This document shows, in pieces, positions 55,029 to 62,880 of a stretch of 64,000 nt of DNA (its first letter is position 1; each line of letters opens with the position of its first letter). The stretch covers positions 62,001 to 126,000 of the forward strand of contig CAVTVQ010000009.1 in assembly GCA_963738205.1 (NCBI GenBank), given 5' to 3'. This DNA is from DATFQE01 sp963738205 (lineage in GTDB: Bacteria; Actinomycetota; Thermoleophilia; Gaiellales; Gaiellaceae). The position numbers and the translations under genes are program-made. The notes beneath the pieces were generated by a model, which made no database searches, had not been told where the DNA came from, and saw only the letters and a list, made by a program, of their open reading frames with translations.

Positions 55029-57461
55029 ATGGCGAAAGCGTCGTCCTCGAGGCGCCCGTTGGTGGCGAGCGTTTCGGGCTGCATCCTCGCCTTGGTGATC
55101 GTGCTTCCCGGATCGACGGCGGCTGTGAGCCAGCGAGCCGTGCCGGGGCTGGCCTCGATCCGTGAGCGTGCGTTCGTGCCGGGGGAGGCGCTCGTGCGCT
55201 TCCGGCCGGGCGTCAGCGCGGCTTCGCGGGCCCAGGTGCTGCGCGAAGCAGGCGCGTCGGTGAAAGAGGTTCTGCCCATCTCCGGCCTGCGCCTCGTTCG
55301 CCTGCCGGCGGGCTCCACGGTGACGCGAGCAGTCGCTGGCCTGGAGCGCAGGCCCGAAGTGCTGTACGCCGAGCCGAACCACGTGTACCGGCCGAGCCCC
55401 GACCCGTACAACAACGACACCGACAGCGCGCTGACGATGGTCACCCCGATGAGCCTCGCCGGACGCGTTGGCTGCGCGGTGGACTATCGGATGCTCCTCG
55501 AGACGGAGTTCGGGTTCGACGGCTTCGAGCTCGATCGGGCGGCAACGGTCGCCGGCCCGTGGGTGCCCGTCAACGGCTGGACCGGTTCCACCGGCGGCGA
55601 GTTCGTGCCCATCACCGACGACCTCTCGGCCGCAGACGGTCAGGCGAACGTCTTCCTGCGTCTGCGTCTGACCAGCGACGAGATCATCACCGACGACGGC
55701 GTCTACATCGACGATCTGGCGGTCAAGTGCCAGAGCGACACGTTCGGGCCGACGAGCTTTCAGACGCTGAGTGGCACGTCGATGGCGGCGCCGCACGTCG
55801 CCGGCGTCGCCGCGCTCAAATGGGCCCAGACCCCTGCCGCCACGGTGTCGGCGGTCAAGGCGGCGATCCTGGCCGGGGTCGACCCGAAGTCGTCTCTCGC
55901 CGGCTTGGTCGGCACGGGAGGGAGGCTCAATGCGTGCAAGGCGCTGGTCCCGGGCTGCCCCACGCCCAAGTCCGCTCACGCCCGAACGACACCCGCTTCG
56001 GCGAGCTCTGGGGACTGCACCAGGCCTCCGACGCCGACATCGACGCGCCGGAGGCGTGGCGGACCGAGACGGGTGATGCGCGGCGTCGTGGTGGCCGTCG
56101 TCGACACGGGCGTCGCCTACAACCACCCGGAGCTCAACGACAACATCTGGGTGAACGCCGCCGATCCGCCCGGCAACGGCGACGAGGACGGCAACGGCTT
56201 CGTCGACGACGTTCGCGGCTGGGACTTCGTCGGCGACGACAACGATCCGCGCGACACGGACGGCCACGGGACGCACGTCGCGGGCACGATCGGTGCCGAA
56301 GGCAACAACGCGTCCGGGGTCACCGGGGTGAACTGGGACGTCAGCCTGATGGTCCTGCGGGCGGGCGACTCGTTCGGCCTCTCCGAAGCGGACATCGTCG
56401 GGTCGTTCATCTACGCGTGCCGCCAGGGAGCGAAGGTGGTGAACGGCAGCTTCGGCGGCTTCGGACGGAGCGGGTCGATTCTCGCGGCCCTGCAGGATCC
56501 CGCCTGTCAGAACACGCTGTTCGTCTTCGCGGCCGGGAACGACGGGAGCAGCAAGACGACGATTTCCCCGTGTACCCCTGCAGCTTCGGATCGCCGCGCC
56601 GACGCCAACCTTCCGAACATCATCTGCGTCGCCGCCACCGACCCAACCGACCAGCTCGCCGATTTCTCGAACTACGGTTTCGGCTCTGTCGACCTGGCGG
56701 CGCCGGGCGTCGACGTCCTCAGCACGGCCCCGGCCTACGCGACCGTCCGGGTCGACGATTTCGAGTCCGACCTTCCAGGCCGGTGGACACCCAGCCAGCT
56801 GCCCGGGAACAAGGTCTGGGGCCGCACCGCGGAGGCGAAGGTGTCCGGCGCGTTCAGCGTCACCGACTCGCCGACGCTTCCGGCGCCGCCGCCGATCATT
56901 CTGCCGCCCGACGTCACGCCCCCTCGCGACCCCACGCTTTCGAGCCCGTCGCATCCCACCGGGGTCCCGACCAGCAACAACTGGATCGAGGTCAGGTGGA
57001 GCGGGGCAACCGACACGCAGAGCGGCGTGGACGGGTTCTCCTACTTGCTCGACAACGCGGCCACGACGCTCCCCGACACCGTCAAGGATGCCGAGGAGAC
57101 GGCGAGCGGAGTCACGTTCCCCGAGCTCGCCAACAGGACGTATTACTTCCATCTCCGCACCCGTGACAACGAGGGCAACTGGACGAGCACGGTGCACCTA
57201 GGGCCACTGGTCGTCGCCGTCGAGCGCGACGTCGTCGTCGCCGCTCGCTGTGTTGTGCCCAACGTGAAGGGCAAAACACTGGTTGCCGCACGCAAGGCCC
57301 TCAAGGCTCGAAGGTGCGCGCTCGGTGCGGTGAAGAAGGCCTACTCGCCAAAGGTGAGGAAAGGCCGTGTGGTCTCGCAAAGCCGGCGCCCCGGCTTGCG
57401 GCTGAAGCGTGGCACGAAGGTGGCGGTCGTGGTCAGTCGGGGCGCTCGGCGAAAGCGATAG
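55029..57461 (+). CDS. Subtilisin-like (S8) secreted protease with permuted catalytic blocks, Fn3-like and PASTA domains
   Basis: 810-residue exported protein. A signal peptide and an I9-like propeptide (FVPGEALVRFRPGVSAASR) come first. The Ser block GTSMAAPHVAGVAAL (~residues 246-260) then precedes the Asp block VVAVVDTGVAYNHPEL (~357) and the His block DGHGTHVAGTIG (~412). The order S-D-H is the reverse of the normal D-H-S order. A Fn3-like domain and a PASTA domain (CVVPNVKGKTLVAARKALKA) close the chain. Around 55985-56080 the true family sequence (NDTRFGELWGLHQASDADID) is in another frame, and one extra G near 56087 restores the frame. AACGACACC is repeated at both ends of the moved segment. 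Either a real rearrangement or an assembly error. Confidence 0.8.
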   Translation: MAKASSSRRPLVASVSGCILALVIVLPGSTAAVSQRAVPGLASIRERAFVPGEALVRFRPGVSAASRAQVLREAGASVKEVLPISGLRLVRLPAGSTVTRAVAGLERRPEVLYAEPNHVYRPSPDPYNNDTDSALTMVTPMSLAGRVGCAVDYRMLLETEFGFDGFELDRAATVAGPWVPVNGWTGSTGGEFVPITDDLSAADGQANVFLRLRLTSDEIITDDGVYIDDLAVKCQSDTFGPTSFQTLSGTSMAAPHVAGVAALKWAQTPAATVSAVKAAILAGVDPKSSLAGLVGTGGRLNACKALVPGCPTPKSAHARTTPASASSGDCTRPPTPTSTRRRRGGPRRVMRGVVVAVVDTGVAYNHPELNDNIWVNAADPPGNGDEDGNGFVDDVRGWDFVGDDNDPRDTDGHGTHVAGTIGAEGNNASGVTGVNWDVSLMVLRAGDSFGLSEADIVGSFIYACRQGAKVVNGSFGGFGRSGSILAALQDPACQNTLFVFAAGNDGSSKTTISPCTPAASDRRADANLPNIICVAATDPTDQLADFSNYGFGSVDLAAPGVDVLSTAPAYATVRVDDFESDLPGRWTPSQLPGNKVWGRTAEAKVSGAFSVTDSPTLPAPPPIILPPDVTPPRDPTLSSPSHPTGVPTSNNWIEVRWSGATDTQSGVDGFSYLLDNAATTLPDTVKDAEETASGVTFPELANRTYYFHLRTRDNEGNWTSTVHLGPLVVAVERDVVVAARCVVPNVKGKTLVAARKALKARRCALGAVKKAYSPKVRKGRVVSQSRRPGLRLKRGTKVAVVVSRGARRKR

Positions 57462-57495
57462 CGCGTGCCACGAGGCGGCTACACTTGGTCGCCGC

Positions 57496-57568
57496 GGGGC
57501 TATAGCTCAGCTGGGAGAGCGCCTGGATCGCACCCAGGAGGTCGTCGGTTCGAGTCCGACTAGCTCCA
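57496..57568 (+). tRNA. tRNA-Ala (anticodon CGC)
   Basis: 73-nt tRNA. The acceptor GGGGCTA/TAGCTCC contains the alanine identity pair G3-U70. The D-arm AGCTCAGCTGGGAGAGC, anticodon stem CCTGG/CCAGG with loop ATCGCAC (CGC) and T-arm GTCGGTTCGAGTCCGAC fit a canonical cloverleaf. The discriminator is A and CCA is not encoded. It lies 34 bp after the subtilase gene. Confidence 0.95.
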
Positions 57569-57605
57569 TACCGCCGCGAATCCGGCCGGCCGCGCAAGTG
57601 CCATC

Positions 57606-57643
57606 GAGAGGAAACCGCCCCGCGCGCGGGACGGCTTCCTCTC
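57606..57643. terminator. Bidirectional terminator-like hairpin
   Basis: GAGAGGAAACCG ... CGGCTTCCTCTC pairs over 12 bp with one mismatch, and the interior CCCG-CGCG-CGGG pairs further. It separates tRNA-Ala from the convergent beta-helix gene and can serve both. Confidence 0.6.
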
Positions 57644-57657
57644 CCGCCTCCGAGCCC

Positions 57658-59145
57658 TCAGCAGCCGAAGCACTGATCGGGCTTGTTACCGGCGATCAGG
57701 GTCCTCGTCAGGTTGACAGGGAAGTCCGTATAGACACCGCCGCCCTGCACGAGGAAGCCCGGGCTCGCACTCAGGCTGTTGTGCAGGACCGCGCTCCGGA
57801 TCAGGGTCAGCTGCGGAGGCCCATGGTCGAAGTCGCCGTTCCAGATCCCGCCGCCCTGGACGAGCGAGGGGACCCCGAACGGCAGGTCGCCGCCCGCTCC
57901 AGTAGCACGGAGGCTATTACCGACCACGAGCGTTCGCTCGAGCGTCAGCCGTCCGCCGTTCGCGATGCCTCCGCCCACGGCGTACGCCGCCCGGACCGCC
58001 TCGGCGACGGCACGGTTGTGGGTGATCAGGCTGTCGCGGATCATGATCTCCCCCGTCACATCGAGTCCGCCGCCGTCGACAGCCGCGTCGCCCGCCGAAA
58101 CGGAGCGGACGATGTTGTCGCTGACGATGCTGCGTTCGACCAGGAGCGGGCCCTCCGCCGCGATCGCGCCGGCGAAGGCAACGGCGAATCCCTCGGTGTT
58201 GACGTTCCGCGTCGTCGCTTGATTGCCGCGCACGACCGTGTTCTTGATCGTGGTCGGGTGGGGCGGCCCGCAGAACTCGACCGGGCAGAACGCTACGTTG
58301 ATCCCACCCGCGAGCGCCACCTGGTCGACGGTCACCGGAGCCGACGACTCGAGCTCTGCCGTGTTGTCGCTGATGCCGCTGTTCCTGATCGTGAGCTCGC
58401 CCAGGGAGAAGATCCCACCCGAGTCCGCCGCACCGTCGTGCGGCGAGGTCACGCGTGCGTGGTTGCCGCGCACGACCGAGCGCTCCAACGCGAGCTTGGC
58501 CTGGATGTGGTTGTAGATGCCGCCCGCGTTTGCCTCGGTCGCGAGTGACGTCATCGCCGGTGTCGATCCCACCGTGTTGTTCGTGACCTGCGTGTTGACG
58601 AGCGTGAGATCGCCGAAGTTGTCGATCCCACCGCCCTGGGCGAGCGCGAAGTCGCCGCCGGGAAACGTCTCTGCCGGCGCCGCGCGGTTGCCCGTGATGA
58701 CGCTGTCGGCGATCGTGACGGTCGCCCCTCGGCCGAAGGCAGCCGCGATCTCGATGAAGACCCCGCCGCCGAGCGCGGCGAACTTGTCCTCGCCGCGAGT
58801 CGAGACGTCGCCTCCGGTGATAGTGACGCCCCGGATCGAGACCGTGGGCGGATCCGGAGCCAGCTGGCGCCCGATCGTGAGCACCGGGCCTCCGCCTTTG
58901 ATGATCGTGGCGTGTGCCCCGGCCCCCACGAGCTGGACGCTGACGTCGATTGTCAACCCGCCGGCGAACGTGCCCGGGCCAACCTTGATCCTGTCGCCGT
59001 CATGCGCCGCGTCGACAGCAGCCTGGATCGTCGCGAAGCAGCCGGGCTTGTCGCCGACGCAGAGGTCGGACGCGGCCGCGGCCGGCCCTGTTGTGAGAGC
59101 TGCCGCAGCGGCGATTGCAGTGAGTGTGAGCGCAAACTTGAGCAT
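57658..59145 (-). CDS. Secreted right-handed beta-helix protein
   Basis: 495-residue exported protein. A signal peptide (about residues 1-25) precedes an opening CFATIQAAVDAAHDGDRIKVGPGTFAG typical of pectate-lyase-like/DUF1565 proteins. Repeated coils with SxxxxNxA/VxxGxxA turns follow: VTIADSVITGNRAA, LTLVNTQVTNNTV, LALERSVVRGNHARV, LTIRNSGISDNTA, MIRDSLITHNRAV and more. No catalytic residues can be assigned, so it may be an adhesin or glycan-binding protein rather than a lyase. ATG 59145 has AAAGGAG six bases upstream. The C-terminus ends in CFGC. Confidence 0.8.
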   Translation of the reverse strand: MLKFALTLTAIAAAAALTTGPAAAASDLCVGDKPGCFATIQAAVDAAHDGDRIKVGPGTFAGGLTIDVSVQLVGAGAHATIIKGGGPVLTIGRQLAPDPPTVSIRGVTITGGDVSTRGEDKFAALGGGVFIEIAAAFGRGATVTIADSVITGNRAAPAETFPGGDFALAQGGGIDNFGDLTLVNTQVTNNTVGSTPAMTSLATEANAGGIYNHIQAKLALERSVVRGNHARVTSPHDGAADSGGIFSLGELTIRNSGISDNTAELESSAPVTVDQVALAGGINVAFCPVEFCGPPHPTTIKNTVVRGNQATTRNVNTEGFAVAFAGAIAAEGPLLVERSIVSDNIVRSVSAGDAAVDGGGLDVTGEIMIRDSLITHNRAVAEAVRAAYAVGGGIANGGRLTLERTLVVGNSLRATGAGGDLPFGVPSLVQGGGIWNGDFDHGPPQLTLIRSAVLHNSLSASPGFLVQGGGVYTDFPVNLTRTLIAGNKPDQCFGC

Positions 59146-59209
59146 CGGTTTCTCCTTTCTCGAGTTGTCGTTGTAGGGATTCGTCACGTCGAGTGCAGGA
59201 CGCGCTCGG

Positions 59210-60175
59210 TCAGCGCGCCGGCCCCCAGTCGGGTGCGTTGTGCCAACCGCCTCGCGTGATCTGGCGGACGCCCGTTCCGTCTGTGCGCATCACGAAGATG
59301 CCCGGGCCCGCGAACCTGGAGAAGGTGATCCACTTCCCGTCGGGGGAGAAGGACCCGGAGAAGACGGCTTTCGGAGCCGGGTAGCGGGTGATTTGCTTCA
59401 GGCCGCTGCCGTCGACATGGATCGTGTAGAGGTTGCCGTGTTGCCCCTTCGCGGGCGCCTTGAAGAGAATCAGCTCGCCGTCGGGAGACCAGTCGGGCCG
59501 CTCTCCGGCAGCGAGGCTCCACGGCGTGAGCTGGCGGAGTTCGGAGCCGTCGGCGTTGACGACGAAGAGCGCGCGGCTGTTCGCCGGCTCGCCGCGCGGC
59601 GAGGTCCCGGCCTCGAAGACGAGCTGCTTTCCGTCCGGCGACCACGACGAGCCGCCGACGAAGGTCGAGAAAGGCTTCGAGGCGTTGAAGCGCGTGAGCT
59701 GACGCGAACCCGTTCCGCTCGCGTTCATCACGAACAGCTCGTTGAACTTGATCCAGCCGCCTTGCACGGGCCCCCAGCCGCGCGAGTAGGCGATCGCCTT
59801 GCCGTTCGGCGCCCAGGCAGGTAGGGCGCGATCGTCGCCGCGGGGGCCGAGCCGCTTGAGCCCAGTCCCTGCGGGGCGGATCGAAAAGATCGCGCAGCCT
59901 CCAGCCCCTTTTACGCCACAGCGTTCGAAGGCGATCTTCGAGCCGTCCGGCGACCAGTCCGGGTTGCCGTCGTTGACGTTCTTGGTATGAGTGAGCCTTC
60001 GCTCGCCCGTGCCGTCGGCGTTGACGATCGCCAGGCGGGCCGGGTGCCCGAGCGCCACGCGGAAGACGATCTTGCCGTTCTTCCCCGGGACCGTCGCGTG
60101 CGCCAGCACGGCCCCGACTCCGGCGACGACGGCCACCAAGACGATCGTCGCGCCTGCTGCTCTCGGCCAGTTCAT
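59210..60175 (-). CDS. Secreted TolB/PD40-type beta-propeller protein
   Basis: 321-residue exported propeller. After a signal peptide come repeats with the PD40 signature SPDGxxIxF: PDWSPDGSKIAFER, PAWAPNGKAIAYSR, SSWSPDGKQLVFEA, PDWSPDGELILFKA and GSFSPDGKWITFSR. This is the TolB-like family; partners are unknown. It overlaps the upstream gene by ATGA. Confidence 0.85.
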   Translation of the reverse strand: MNWPRAAGATIVLVAVVAGVGAVLAHATVPGKNGKIVFRVALGHPARLAIVNADGTGERRLTHTKNVNDGNPDWSPDGSKIAFERCGVKGAGGCAIFSIRPAGTGLKRLGPRGDDRALPAWAPNGKAIAYSRGWGPVQGGWIKFNELFVMNASGTGSRQLTRFNASKPFSTFVGGSSWSPDGKQLVFEAGTSPRGEPANSRALFVVNADGSELRQLTPWSLAAGERPDWSPDGELILFKAPAKGQHGNLYTIHVDGSGLKQITRYPAPKAVFSGSFSPDGKWITFSRFAGPGIFVMRTDGTGVRQITRGGWHNAPDWGPAR

Positions 60176-60744
60176 TTGTGGCTCCCTTCCTCGAGGGCTC
60201 TCAAGCCCTCAGGCGTCGGCTCGTGGGCGAGCTTCAGCTTCCCGGTGAGCGTCGCCGTGCCGGTCGCGACGTGCACCGTGCCGTTGCCACGCCCGCGGGC
60301 GCCGGCGAAGACGCCGGTGCTCGACGACCCGTCGACTCTCCACGTGCCCGTGGCGACCGGGCCCAACGCGGTAGGGCACACGTACGCCAGCTCGCGCACG
60401 ACGAGCACGCCCGCCTCGAGGACGATTCGCCGCACCGCCGCGTTCGTCGAGCTACCCGGGCCGCAGGGCTGGACCGAGCGGTCCTGCGTCACCCCGATCA
60501 CCATCGTCGCGGGGCCGTACCCCTCGACCGTTCCGCTGCCGGTGTTGATCAGCTGGAAGACGCCGAGGTCTGCGACGCGGTTGGTGATCGACGCGTTGGT
60601 CTCGTGGAAGGTGGCCTCGAACCGGTTCCCGTGAGTCGGGGCCGCGACCGCTGCGTGGAGGGTCAGCCCGCTCGCAGCGACGATCACCGCCAGGACAAGA
60701 AGCCGCAGGCGAATCGCCCTCGCGCGGCTCTGCAGAATTGCCAT
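60172..60744 (-). CDS. Secreted protein of unknown function, 190 aa
   Basis: Exported (signal peptide with LRLLVLAVIVAASGLTLHAAVA), then a small beta-rich domain with two Cys (RSVQPCGPGSS; YVCPTALGP) and a Gly-rich strand GTWRVDGSSSTGVFAGARGRGNGTVHVATGTATLTGKL. That repetitive sheet recalls small beta-barrel proteins; no family is recognised. ATG 60744 has AAGGAGG four bases upstream. It is translationally coupled to the propeller gene. Confidence 0.6.
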   Translation of the reverse strand: MAILQSRARAIRLRLLVLAVIVAASGLTLHAAVAAPTHGNRFEATFHETNASITNRVADLGVFQLINTGSGTVEGYGPATMVIGVTQDRSVQPCGPGSSTNAAVRRIVLEAGVLVVRELAYVCPTALGPVATGTWRVDGSSSTGVFAGARGRGNGTVHVATGTATLTGKLKLAHEPTPEGLRALEEGSHK

Positions 60745-60921
60745 GATTCCTCCTTCGTCGATGACCCGTCGACCGTACGAAGGGCGAGGCGCCGGGTCAT
60801 CGTGGCCACCCCGAGACCGGCACTGTGGCTGGCACGGGACCTCCGGCAGGCCGATTGGGCGCCTCTTCGGACCCGTGCCAGCCGCGATGCGAGCGGCGAC
60901 GATCGGTGGGACGATTCGCCG

Positions 60922-61272
60922 ATGCGCCCGACGGTGCTGATCGTCGACGACCACGAGGACTTCCGCGTGTCCGCATGTGCGCTCCTCGAACTGCAGGGCT
61001 TCGTGGTCGTCGCGGCGGTCGAAGACGGGGAGGAGGCCCTCGACGCCGTCGAGCGACTCCGTCCGGATCTCGTCCTGCTCGACGTGCAGCTGCCAGGGAT
61101 GGACGGCTTCGAGGTGGCCGAGCGACTCGCAGCGAGCGCGCAGCCGCCGCGAGTCGTGCTCATCTCGAGTCGGCGGCGCAGCGCCTACGAGATGCGCCTT
61201 CCGGGCGCCCCGGTTGCCGGCTTCCTCGGCAAGGACGAGCTCTCCGGGGAAGCGCTCGCCGCGCTCCTCTAG
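60922..61272 (+). CDS. Receiver-only response regulator
   Basis: 116-residue CheY-like receiver with DD in IVDDHEDFR, phospho-acceptor Asp in LLDVQLPGMDG, Ser in VVLISSRRR and Lys in FLGKDEL, so it can be phosphorylated. No output domain is attached. Its stop overlaps the kinase start as TAGTG. It likely signals by protein contact. Confidence 0.87.
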   Translation: MRPTVLIVDDHEDFRVSACALLELQGFVVVAAVEDGEEALDAVERLRPDLVLLDVQLPGMDGFEVAERLAASAQPPRVVLISSRRRSAYEMRLPGAPVAGFLGKDELSGEALAALL

Positions 61273-62867
61273 TGCGCCGGCTCGCGCTCGTCGGGCTTGC
61301 CTGCGCCGGGGTCGCGTTGGGCTTGGTGGCGGAGCAGCAGGCGTATGTCTGGAGGGACGTGAGCGGCTGGCTGCCCGACCTGCTCGCCGGCTGGACATTG
61401 ATCGGCCTCGGGATCGCGCTGCTGGTGCGGCGACGGCCGCCCGCGGCAGGAGTACTCCTGCTGCTTGCGGGCTTCTCCTGGTTCGCCTTCAACTTCGAGC
61501 ACACCGGGCCGGCAGCCGTACGGTGGCTTGCCGTGCACGCCGCCTACTTCCACCGAGCCCCGCTCCTCCACCTCGCGCTCGGACTGCCGGCGGGCAGGCC
61601 GCGAACGACACTCGCCGCGAGCGGGATCGCGCTTGCGTGGACGGCCGCCGTGGTGTGGCCGTTGTGGAACGACGACGGCTCCGCGCTCGTTCTTTCCGTC
61701 GTGTTCGTCGGGATGGCCGCGGCAGCCCGAAGGAATGCTCCAGGGCGCCGCAGTCGGATGATCGCCGGGCACGGTCTCGCCGCAACCTCGATCCTCTGCG
61801 CTGCAATTGCCGCCGACGCCGTTCGTAGCCTCGCCGGCGCAATGCAGGACGTGACCGACGTGACCGTGCTCGGATACGCCGCCGCGGTGGCCCTCACCGG
61901 TGCCCTGCTGTTCAAGGCGGTGATGCTCGACGCGCCCGCGTCTCTCGCAGAGCGGGTGGTGGCTTTCGAGCGCGGCGGCGCGACGCTGCGTGAGGCGCTG
62001 CGCGACCTCCTCGGCGACCCGGAGCTCGAGATCGGGTACGCACTCGGGCCCGATGAGCTGGTCGACGGCGACGGCGAACCGCTGCCGCCGCGCCCGGCGG
62101 ATCGAGTGTCGACGCCGGTGACGGTGGCTGGCCGGCGCCTGGGAGTGGTCATTCACGACCGGCTCGCGCTAGACGACGCCGCCACGCGGTCGGCGGTGAT
62201 CGCCGTGGTCGGCCTCGCCGCGGAGCGTGCCCGCCTACGGACAGAGGTGGGCCGCCAGGCGGACGCCGTGGCGGCCTCGCGCCGCAGATTGCTGCTGGCC
62301 GAAGAGGAGGAGCGGAGGCGGCTCGCCGAGCGGCTCGAGCGCGGCGCTGGCGCAGCGCTCGCAGACGTTGAGCGGCTCGTGCGCGAAGCGCGACCCGGAT
62401 CCGGCGGCGAGCGGCTCGCGGCCGCGCTCGCCCGAACGTTGCAGCAGCTTGCCCTCGTGCGCCCCGAGCTCGACGCGCTCGCACGCGGACTCGGCGGAGT
62501 CGATCGAGCCGGGCTCGCCGCCGCCCTCAAGCGGCTTACGGCTGACCTCCCCGTCGAGATCGACCTCGACCTGGCGGACGTGACCGTCTCGGCGGAGGTG
62601 GCGTCGGCGCTGTGGTTCGTGTGCTCGGAGAGCCTCGCGAACGCCGTCAAGCATGCGGACGCAGGCTCGATCCGGGTCGCTCTGGCCGAGGAAGACGGAA
62701 TCGTCCGCCTCGACATCGAGGACGACGGGCGGGGTGGCGCCGATGTGGGCGGATCGGGGCTTGTGGGCCTCACCGACCGGGTCGCCACACTGGGCGGGCG
62801 GCTCGAAATCGCGTCGCCGCGGGGCGGTGGGACTCGCGTCGTGGCCGAGCTGCCGACGCACCGCTAA
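61272..62867 (+). CDS. Membrane sensor kinase of NarL type lacking the phospho-acceptor His
   Basis: 531 residues. About seven hydrophobic helices occupy the first ~240 residues (LALVGLACAGVALGLVAEQQ, GWTLIGLGIALLVRRRP, VLGYAAAVALTGALLFKAVML). The region before the dimerisation domain runs LLLAEEEERRRLAERLERGAGAALADVERL: where the family has RRRLARELHDxxxQ, here LERGA stands in place of LHDGx, so the His is absent. The HATPase domain is well preserved (ESLANAVKHADAGS, DDGRGG, GLVGLTDRVATLGGRLEI). It may be a pseudokinase or use another acceptor. The GTG at 61272 overlaps the receiver gene. Confidence 0.85.
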   Translation: MRRLALVGLACAGVALGLVAEQQAYVWRDVSGWLPDLLAGWTLIGLGIALLVRRRPPAAGVLLLLAGFSWFAFNFEHTGPAAVRWLAVHAAYFHRAPLLHLALGLPAGRPRTTLAASGIALAWTAAVVWPLWNDDGSALVLSVVFVGMAAAARRNAPGRRSRMIAGHGLAATSILCAAIAADAVRSLAGAMQDVTDVTVLGYAAAVALTGALLFKAVMLDAPASLAERVVAFERGGATLREALRDLLGDPELEIGYALGPDELVDGDGEPLPPRPADRVSTPVTVAGRRLGVVIHDRLALDDAATRSAVIAVVGLAAERARLRTEVGRQADAVAASRRRLLLAEEEERRRLAERLERGAGAALADVERLVREARPGSGGERLAAALARTLQQLALVRPELDALARGLGGVDRAGLAAALKRLTADLPVEIDLDLADVTVSAEVASALWFVCSESLANAVKHADAGSIRVALAEEDGIVRLDIEDDGRGGADVGGSGLVGLTDRVATLGGRLEIASPRGGGTRVVAELPTHR

Positions 62868-62880
62868 GCGTCGAGACCCG

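Noticed and set aside
54930..57197. 755-residue frame on the minus strand opposite the subtilase
   Set aside because: It is antisense to well-supported protease domains, has no start site or domain, and is Asp/Arg/Val-rich.
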